A stretch of DNA of 64,000 bases. Origin: Zygaena filipendulae (Eukaryota; Arthropoda; Insecta; Lepidoptera; Zygaenidae). Below the pieces are notes generated by a model, which did not search any database, was not told where the DNA came from, and saw only the letters and a list, made by a program, of their open reading frames with translations. Location: the NCBI GenBank assembly GCA_907165275.2, contig OU015673.1:3549001-3613000 (forward strand), read 5' to 3'. Positions 34,901-45,954 of the stretch are shown here, piece by piece. Positions within the stretch are counted from its first letter, which is position 1. Each line of letters begins with the position of its first letter. The translations under genes were made by a program, and so were the position numbers.

Positions 34901-37900
34901 TAAAGTGAGTTAAGACATGAAATAACTAACATTATGTAGATACTTAAATGAATAACAGTGTATAAATCGTTATAGCGTTGTGTAGATACTAGATAGGTAC
35001 CTATATACTTATATAGTTGCTCTCGGTGCGTGTAGTTGGGAATGTAATACATAAAGTGAAAGCATAAGACAAAAAAGTCAAGACAGTTTAGTCGGAAATA
35101 AACCGGAACAATGGTTCTAAGCAGACCGCTAACGGGATTTACATAATATATCGGTTCGTTTGCAACGGGACGTTGGGCACAAATATAAAACTTATGACCG
35201 TGTTATCAAGGACAGAAACAAACGACTAACATTTTATTTATTGAGGGTCAGTGCCTAACTTTGGTTTGCCGATGTGCGATTTTAATAGAAAGCAGTGCAA
35301 CAAAATTTCTTTATTTGTTTTCATAAACAGTACTTAGGTACCTATATTGCACTTGATTGTTCTTACTGAAGAAACCAACGAAAGAAACACTGGGTATAGC
35401 GAAATGTCAAATAAGCACCGCGGACGTCCTCTACCTTTGTATTCGATCTCCTCAAACGATCTCTTTCATAAAAAAAAAATCGGTACCTATTTCAAAGGTA
35501 ACTCCAGAGAGTATAGCCTACTCTAATCAATTATTGTTTGCTCCAAATATTGACTCTGATAAGCCATTTTTTATCAATTTAGCATCGAACTATAAAGTTG
35601 GTCGACTCCAGAGCTGCCCACCTGGGAGGGCTGGAGGATAGATAAATGAAATTCGTAAATATTATACCTAACCTTACTCGTGTTGTTGAACTCTGGCTGG
35701 TTATTTTAAAAAAAGACAATTACAAGAAATTTTATGGAAATGAGCGATTGGATATTAGTTTCGTATAAATAAATTTTGTATAATTATTATATTCGTACAA
35801 CTATAATACATATATTACCTAATTACAATTGGTGATAAAATTAGTGATGAAAACACGAGTGCCTGTGTGAGTCCTTATTGAGATGTGAAACTTATAAAAT
35901 ATTAGGTATAGTTAGTTTTTTATTAGCCACTTGATGGCGCAATGCCGTAAAAATCAGGCTTAATTTCTTAATTTAACCTGTAAATTAAGTAACACTTCGT
36001 TAAACGCAAATTTAATCAAAATATCTCACCTCGCATGTGTCAATCGGATTCTCTCCCTTCCTCAATCTATCGGCGACCTGTTTCGGTATCATCTGGTACA
36101 GAAGTTCATCAGTCCGTTTCATCTCCTCGTCGAGTTTCCTCATCGACTCCTCGAGTTTCTTACTCTTCTGCTGTTCCTGGTCTAGAGCTAACTTTAACTC
36201 CACGGACTGCTGGGTGCCTGCTAGCATTAAGTCTCTGTGAAGACAGAATTAAAGACCGCTGCGTAAGCGTTTTTAGTTATTAAAAAAAAACTGAGTCTCG
36301 ACAAGCATTGCTGTTGGTGATTCAGTTGTGACACCTAAACCGTCGAAGAGACCCAGAAGTTGGATCTATGGATGTTACGGAGCTTCGACTCCGGCTCAGA
36401 AGTCAGAACTTCCAATTGATAGTCCACCTTCGGTTCCAGAGGCAGTTCTCGTAACTACAAAGAAGTGTATATATAATATAGTTTAAGAAATTCCGAATAG
36501 CTTATTACCTGCTGAAGTCATGCATAGACAAGTCATTGATGTAAAGGCCAGTGGACACCAGCGCGGAGAGGTCAGGCATGACTGGAGTCCCGAGGTACAT
36601 CATCGAGCACCATTTGCCCATGTAGATCATTTGACCTGAACACCATGAACGATTTGCTTGTTAATTCATTAGAGCGTTAAAGTATGCAGAATGCAGATAT
36701 ATGTATAATCATCTAATCTTTTTATTACATAAAAATCAATAACTCGACTGTTCCTAAGACAAGGTTTTTACTAAGGAAAATTAGGAGGATGGGTTAATTA
36801 TTAGGTCCATATTTTTTTTTACATATTATTCGTTATTTAGTCAACTATGAACTAGGAATAATAATTTTTGGAAATTCAACCACAAACTCACCACAACCTT
36901 ACCTAAGTAACAAAGACAATAAAAATATAATCAGTAGATATGGTAATGACGTCAATTTTAAAGTTAATTCGGTATTTGGCTGAGTTATTCGTGCTAGTTT
37001 CATATTTATAGAAACAATATTTCAGTGGTTATCTTGATTCAAATCTAGTAAAAAGGTAGCAAAATGAAAATTTTAAATAAAACCTTTTTTTAAAGCACAG
37101 TATATCGATTAGTAGATACTGAACGTATAACTAATTAATGCTACACGTAGATTCATAAAATCCACAGAAATGTAACTGAAAACCATAAAAAATAAATCAT
37201 AATTAAAATGCTTTAAATATTTACAAAGTTTGTCTAAATGTCGAGGTCAAAGATAATTTACAATATATAAATCACTACGTGATCGAGGTGCAAATATACA
37301 AACGTCACTTTGCTAAATGCAACATGACGAAAAATCGACAGTATAGCTGCTGTTGACGGGTGCAATTGTCAAAGTGATATTCTATATGTTTGAGATTGCC
37401 ATAATTGAAGAAGAAGAAGAGAACTAAAATACATTTTCTGTGCTCGTACTTACTATTATTTACAAAGCAAAAACTTCTCATCTCTAAGTCTTAGGGACCT
37501 ACTCTGTGATAAATTAAAACAAATATCTACGTAGGGATTCATCAATAAAAACACGAATATTTTTTTTTTTACTTGTATAAATAGGTCGTGCTAAGAAAGC
37601 AGTATTTTGTGCTAATGCGGGGGTCATTCCGTCACCTCTTCAAGTATAGCTTATATCATACAGGGGATATTTCCGCCTCCTTAAACAGATATTTAAATTC
37701 AAAAAGTCTCGACAGTAATCATTTTTAAACCCTCCACGCTACATACTTAACTTGTATAAACGTGTTATTAAATTAACTGAAAACCGGATAGGTACACCCT
37801 ATTTAAAAAAATAAACAATAATATGGTTCAAATATATGTTATGTCAAAAATAATTAATACTTTAAAAGTTATTCAACATTCGTTTGGGGTGAGCTATGAA

Positions 37901-40900
37901 GGTGACCTATCTACGAAATTCCAAGCGCTTCGCCCGTCTACCAGTTCGAATTTTTGTGCTGCGGGCGGCGTACAAATATTAAATTATAAAAAAAAATAAA
38001 AAAAAATTGTATTATAAATAATTTAGACATGGGCTAATAAAAAATTTAACCTATATTAAAACATAGTGCGATCGATTCGCTAGTTGATTCTGAGCAAGGT
38101 AATTTCTAGTTTTCAGTCAATTCATTAATACGATGTATAAATTCGTAGTTCAAGATTGTATGGTATGTTCTATTCTATACGTGTTATAGTTATGGTATAT
38201 GTATATAGGTACGTTCTTTTTCATGATTTGAGGAAAACGAAAATCAACTCTCGTTTTAATTAGTACGGTAGTTACTTAGTTAGATTACTTTAAGCTGTGA
38301 TAAGAGGTCAACATACGACGCAATACAACAGAGTGTACCACAGCGTGTACCATCACGTCAAAACACAATCTTGATTGGAATTAAAGTGTTTTAAACAAAA
38401 CATAAAAAGCTTTTTTCAACTCTGTAAAGTATTAAAATATTCTTTAATTTTCTATGGGTATAAAACGCCACTGAATCAAATAGGTAATTCCTAGGTATTG
38501 ATTTTGCAGGCAAAAACAGATAAATAGAGTGTGAAATATAATTCATCTATTTACAAAGTTTTCGATTGTAAATGACTTACGATTCCTTATTTAGGATTTG
38601 CTTGGAAACTTTTAATGAATCGCTTTCAAAGAAGAGGTGGTGTTTTTAGGCACGTCGGCTATACTTTCGGAGGTGAGGCAGAAGTTTGAGTGCAGAGGCG
38701 ATTACGACTTTACGACGCAGTTTTATGATGTTATAAATAAAGCGAGAGGGGGTGACTACCGCATTCTACCTTTTAGATGTAATTTAGGCAAACGTCTCCC
38801 GCCGTACGCGTATTTTTTCTCTGACGAATCGTCTGCAAAATACGGAGTTTCTGTAGTTCGAACAGTGCACGAAGAGAATCATACTTAGAAACCGTTCTAG
38901 ACACAAATTCTTTTGACTTAAAAAAAAAGCATACATACAATCGAACATAGAACCTCCTCCTTTTTGTAAGTCGGTTAAAAACAATACGATGCGTTATCTT
39001 TTTTATGTATGTGAACAGCTAGTATATTTTGACAATAAGTATCCTTACACATTGGAAATAGAGCAGTGTAGTATATCTATACTCTCTTATTACGGCCATA
39101 CTTATATTGTAAATGCGAAAAAAACACTGTCTGTCTATTGGTTTGTCCGTCTGTCTGTCTATCTACTACGCTTTTACGCCTTAACGGCTCAACCGATCAT
39201 CATGAAATTTTGCATGCACGTTTTCAGGGGTACAGAGAAGGACATAGGGTACTTTTATCCCGGAATTCCCGCGGGAACTACTGCCGGTGAACCCGCGGGG
39301 GAAAGCTAGTAATAAATACGATTGATCAGTATCGCCTCTAGGTGACTGCCTTAACAGAATTGCAGGCGTAGGTAGGCGTTGTCTGTCTGTTTGTCTGTCT
39401 ATCTGTCTGCATGTATGTGCACGCATGGGTCAAAAACTACAGAAGGGATTTAAACCAAACTTGGTACGATTGTAGTCCATACTCTTGGGCAGGTTATAGG
39501 CTATATAACGTAACGCTAAGACACATAGGAACTGAGCAGTGACGATAAATTTGAAGCAAGTCGGATGAAAATGCGCTTCCGAGCTCTTATCCTCGCATAC
39601 GTTTACTCAATCACGCAAAACCGGCTGAACGGATTTGGATGAAATTTGGCATGCACGTTTTCAGGGGTACAGAGGAGGACATAGGGTACTTTTTATCACA
39701 GAATTCCCGCGGGAACTCCGAAATTATTGCGGGTGAACCCGCGGGGGAAAGCTAGCAATAAATACGATTGATCAGTATCGCCTCTAGGTGACTGCCTTAA
39801 CAGGAGTGCAGGCGTAGGATAGTAGGGTCATTGAACGTTTAACAGTTATTTGTGTCAATCCATCATTCACCCGTAAGTCACATGAAACACATTTTCCGAG
39901 CACATACAATCAGCGAACAGACTCAATGGAGTGCGAATGATTGACACGATACAGACGCAATAAGACTGTACATTTTTCCAAAGAGTATATATCCACTACG
40001 ATTTTTCATTGTCATAAATAAGAAAGCGCCCATTTGCTACTAACGCACGGGCATTTTTTGTTTTGTTCGATAGTATTTATTTTGATTTTTATATTTGTTT
40101 GTACTTTGTAGTGATATTGGAGGTATGTAAGTAAGTATGTATTCTTTATAAAATATATTATACTAGCTATTTAAATATATTATACTAGCTGTTCCCCCGC
40201 AATTTCATCCGCGGCAATTCGGAGTTCCCGCGGAGGTTGCGGGAAAAAGTACTCTGTCCTTCTTTGTACCCCGACTGTAGTTTACGGTGATTAGCTGTTC
40301 CCCGTATTTATGCCGAGTTCCCACGGGAATTCCGGGTTAAAAACTATCCTATCTTTTAAGTTGGACCTTATTATAAATGGTTACAAAATTTTATCAAAAT
40401 CCGTTCAGTAGTTTCGGATTCCATCGCGGAGGAACAACGTGACACGTGATTTATATATATTAAGATTAAGATTATACTAGCTGTTCCCCGCGGTTTCACC
40501 CGCGTTAATTTCAGACTTCCTGCGGGAATTTCGGAACAAAAGTATCTACCCTATGTCCTTCACTGTATACCTGACAAAGTGTATGCAAAATTTCGTGATG
40601 ATCGCTTGAGCAGTTAAGGCGTGAAAGCGTAACAGACAGACACACAGACTGACAGAGTTACTTTCGCATTTATAATATTAGTAGGGATAATATTAATACA
40701 TACCTACTACACACGAACACACCCAGACTCGGGGTAAAACCAATGTTCTTCACATACTTAAATATTTACCCTAAGGTAAGGTAAGGAACTTATGATACCT
40801 AGTTAGCGTAGCAATCAGGTTCCGCAATCGATAACCACTAGAACAACGGGGGTGACGAAATAATCCTGATGTACGTATATTATTCCGAAAACAAAGAGTC

Positions 40901-43900
40901 TTCTAATCCTAGATTAAGATTATTTCGTCTTAAGTTAGTAGATAGGTATTACCGGTATTTAGATCTGCTTAACTACATAAAGCCTTTTAAACAAAAGAAA
41001 GCTGCTATGCTATTCTCAAAAAGGTAAAAATCACTTCTTTTCGTTTCTCATCTCGCTTGTGAATGTTTTGGAAAGGTCAAAAAAAGTTAAAAATTTGTGA
41101 GAAAAATGTAACAATATTTATTCCCTTTGCGTAATTCCTCTTTCAATTACCTACCTATCACTTTGTGACGCAAATGGGAAACTCGCTTATTTTATGAAAA
41201 CGAAAAAATATAGTAGGTACTTCATTATATGGTATACCTAATAAAATAATTATATTAAATACTCACCGCTGATTTAGATACAATTTTGTTATCTCATATC
41301 AGAATCACACGGATGTTCTGTGTGATTCTAGGTAGGTAGGTAGGTACTTTATATTGGTGAATCTAAACTTATAAAGTGGAAAGATTTTATTTTTTGTTTG
41401 CAACTACTGGACCGAATTCAAAAATTCTTTCACCATTAACCCGGAATGGGGATGTTAACTACTTTTAAAAATCAAAATCGTAATTAGTTTGTCAGTTAGA
41501 AAATAAAAAAAAATAATCGACACTTATTTTTTGCTTTATCAAATAAATTAAAATATACAGAGATAAGCGCATTAAAGTTTAGGGTGAGGGGGTCGTGACG
41601 TCACTAACCGCTAAAACCGGCATACAAACTGTCCCAATAGTGACGTCACGCGAAATTTCAACTCAATGTATCGCCGTTATTTTTTGATTACGTAAAAAAA
41701 GAAAAAAATACGTGTCCAATATTTTTTATTAATCTACAAGACGGACTAAAAAAAAATAGGCAACGTGCCCATTCTCGGAACTCTGAAATTACCACGGATG
41801 AAAATTTGGGGAACAGCTTGGCTGGACAGACTGATCAATAATATCGTCATAGAACCTAAATTACTAATGCTAGGGTAATAAGAACTTGAATTTAATTCCT
41901 TTTCATATTTTAAGATAAACCCTAAAAGGACAGACTTTAGCTTCTATTACGAGGGTGGGTACCCAAAAGAGTTTAAAGTTTACCTATATAATATTTATAT
42001 ACCTACCGTGATAACAAGGTGACAAAGCTCGAAGATATACCATAAATTGAAACGCATATTATAGGTACAAATCAATACGTATACGTAATACTTGCCAAGT
42101 ACCTATATACGTACTGGCGTCTGACTTACGGCCGCACTCAGAGTCGACTTTAATGATTGCTTAGTTAAGTAAAGATTTTTAAAACAAAACTGCCGCAATG
42201 AGACAATTTTAATAAATTAATGTGAATTGGCATTTAACTAATTAAGTTACATCTCTTTAAATGCCGATTAACATCAATTTTCTGAACGTCTCTGATTGCG
42301 GCAGTTTTGTTTTAAAAATCTATACTTAACTAAGTAATCATTAAAGTCGACTCTGAGTGCGGCGGTTAAAGTATCTACTGCGTATACCTAGTACTTGTTC
42401 CTTAGGGACTGTAAAGGTAACTAGGCATAAAATGATATAACTTGTTACGCCTGATATTATTTGGAATGCAAACAACCTGCGAACTGCGTAAACAAAATCT
42501 TATCTTATCTTCTTAATATATATAAATCACGTATCGCGTTGTTTGTCCGCGATGGACTCCGAAACTACTGAACGGATTTTGATAAAATTTTGTAACCATT
42601 TATAATATGGTCTAACTTAAAAGATAGAATTGTTTTTATCCCGGAATTCCAGCGGGAACTCCAAAATTAGCGCAGTGAAACCGCGGGGGACAGCTAGTAT
42701 TATATAAAATTATAGTAAACTAACAGTTGTCCCCGGTTTGCCCCTTCCCCCACATTTTTTCGTAGTTTCCGCGAAAATTACGGGATCAAAAGTACATATA
42801 CTTTAAACCTACATTCCATGAATGCGTAACATTTGGTTGCAAAACTCCGCCGGCGACATTATTTCTCATCAGTTTTCCTAATAAACTGAGTTTAAGAGTT
42901 AATTTAGCTGCTAGAACAGATGTTCTCGCAGTTAAATTAACTAGACCGTTATTGTCTTTTATAGTCAGCTTTAGAAATATGTACTTAATCAATTTTGACA
43001 ATCGTTGAATTTTATTGCAATATAGGTACATAATTGCGATGCTGGCTGTTGCCCCGGCCGGAGTGACTAAGCTTACCCTTAAGTCGAAGGTTCTTCTCCG
43101 TGGCGGCATCAGACTCGTCCGAGAGACGCAGCACCTCAGTGCGTTTATCTGGTGGTTTCTCGTGCATCACAGCTTCAACAGTCACCAGCTCGAAGATGTT
43201 GTTTGTGCGGTTCAATATCTGTTTTTACGGATAGATACTCAATATTGCTTTACGATATATCTAAACAAATACCTAATGTAAGAGATAAAGTTTGTAAGTT
43301 TTTTCAGATGTAAGGGACAAAGACAATCTTTGAAGCTACCGCTTTAAAAAATCCTTTAGGCTGCCTGTCCAGTGTCCACTGTTCTGGAGCGAGGTGGCGG
43401 ACCGGTGAGCGAGGTAAAATTCCACCAATGTGATTGCATAAAATCTCCACTCCTGAAGATCTATTGGTGGTTTTTTTCTGTTGGAATCTTATTTAAACTT
43501 TACGCAGAGGTTTCGTCCCCAGAATTTCAATCTTGTAGATTTTAAGGTTTTCTACCTTATTTAAAACGTTTTTTTTTCAAAACGATGAATTTTGTCGACG
43601 GACAAAAATCGACTTAGGTTTAAAATTTGATGGTCTGCAGGGCCCATGTAACAATGCGCTTACCGTTTCGAACTTGAACGCGATGAGAGGTCGAACCAGG
43701 TCGAACCAATTGGTGATCTTCTTCCCCACAAGATCTGGTAGAATCACCATCAGGGAGTTGCCTATTCTCTGCACCACCATGTCGCGACTATTTAAACAAA
43801 TTATAATGATAATATGGGTATTTCAAGTTGAATTTATCCGTAAGGCAGCACTTTATAGCAAAACTTCTTAAGCGAAACTAAAAAAGAAGGTGGCATTATG

Positions 43901-45923
43901 AACTATTTAGTAAGTAAAGGCGGGAAGGACATGGTCTGTATGAGCAGCCCTTTACGTCATCGAAGATACCAATAAAATGATTCGTGGATAGCCGCAAAAG
44001 ATCTTCTAACATACCTAGTATCCGTATATATCTACAGCTACTGGCAAAAAATGGGAACAAATAGTCGTTAGTGATGAAAAATACTACAAACATAATTTAC
44101 TTTGTATTTTCATGGAAAACACGGCGGAAACTTATTTGTACTTCTAAGAAAAAGAAACGAACCTGAACACAATACAAAAGGGGAATATCTCGAAGAGCAC
44201 CGAGGCGCTGATGGACTGCAAATGTTTCTCCTCTCTGGTCATGGCGAGCGAGGCTTGCGTGAACGCGCGGTTGTCGAACGTCAGCTGAAACGTCACGTGG
44301 ATCGTGTCCAAGTGCTGCTTCTGTTCCACCAGCTCTATCTTCATCTCCTTGTGGTAAAAGTGACGAGCTACCTGAAGCAAAACTATTATTGAGCGACGCA
44401 TTTCTAATAGGAAATTTTAAAGTTTGTTTTGTAGGTATAGGTTGATGTGATAATGATTGTGTCGATTTTAGAAATCTCCACTGTGATATTATTACCTATC
44501 ATAATAATTATGTTATCTTTTTGACTTTTGTAACAAGAGAGCAAAGTAAAAGAAAAACATTAATCGCTCTGCTCTCGTGAGAAACATAAAAATTTTCACC
44601 TTTCTCCTGATGAAGCAATGTAAGATAAATTAATCAATTTTAAATTATAACACAATACCAAAGAATAGAGAATAAATCTTAAAATATATATCCACTACTA
44701 ACGCCATCTTTTTTATTTAATTGTAAGAGTTAATTGCAAATATGACATCTATTTCTTAAATTCGCAACGATTGGCAACGGGGGCGTAGCTCAGATGGTAG
44801 AGCGCTCGCTTAGCATGCGAGAGGTACCGGGATCGATACCCGGCGCCTCCAACTGTTTTACTTTAACTACTTCTAAACTTTTCTCTAACCAACGCGAGAA
44901 ATGTAATTAGAAAATACTGTTTGGCATACTCAATTAATCATCATTAGCGTAATCAATTATTATTTATTTTCTATAACAATACGTAAAATATTTCTAGTTC
45001 AACATTCCGTGAGTAAATATTTAGATTCGTGCGATCGTGTTTAATCGCATTTTGAATGTCCACAAATTAAATAAAGTTAGCTAAGGTTATTGGAATTGGA
45101 ATTACTTTAAGCCATCACGAAAGGTTTACCGATCGCAAATGATATTAGCTAGCCGCATTAATTTTATTATTAATTTACCTAGGGTCTGCACTGAGTTTGC
45201 TCCACCGACAACCATGATTAATCTATAATTACCTGCTTCAGGGTTATAATTTAGAAAATTCTTTTTTTAATAAGTACCTGTAATATCTACGTGTAAAAAG
45301 TAAATGAATCGTACGTCACACTACAAAGTTACTTCAAAACTTCGTGCTTCTACCAAACTTCTAGTTTCAGTACGGCGGCAGGTGGCCTCATTGCTCGTTA
45401 AAATAGCCACCTGTCGCCGTAATGTAAGTACAATGTTTACATTTTACATGCAAGTAGGCATATTTATTGTAAAGTTTTTTGTGGTGCTATCCCGCTATGT
45501 TTTTTTGTTGGAAAAGTATGGCCCACTAGTCCTCTATACTCTATAGTATTATATTAACTGTGGTAGGTGTAGGAAAACTTTCACAGTTACGTTACAACCT
45601 GTATAAACACATACATCACACGTACGTGTACAGGTATTCGTGAGGGGTATAGACAGAGATTGTACATCCTCGACTCAGCTCCTCGAATCATCCCTTATTT
45701 ATGTGCAATTACTGTTTCCCGCGGTATAGTAGTAAAGAGTACCCCATGTCCTTTTCTGTACATACCCCTGACAATTGAGTGATGAATTTGAGTATAGTCA
45801 CAGATGTAGGTACTATGTATGTACTATGTATAGTTAAAGCATGAAGTAACAGTTAAGGCGTGAAAGCGTACTAGCTGTCCCCCGCGGTTTCACCCGTGGT
45901 TATTTCGGAGTTTCCGCGGGTAT

Positions 45924-45954
<31 letters not shown>

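Noticed and set aside
38637..38888. 83-codon plus-strand frame in a cyclase intron
   Set aside because: No recognisable domain, no splice sites and no coding partner exons nearby. Could be a decayed repeat, but not supported as a gene.
44102..44392. 96-codon plus-strand frame
   Set aside because: Antisense of cyclase exon 3.
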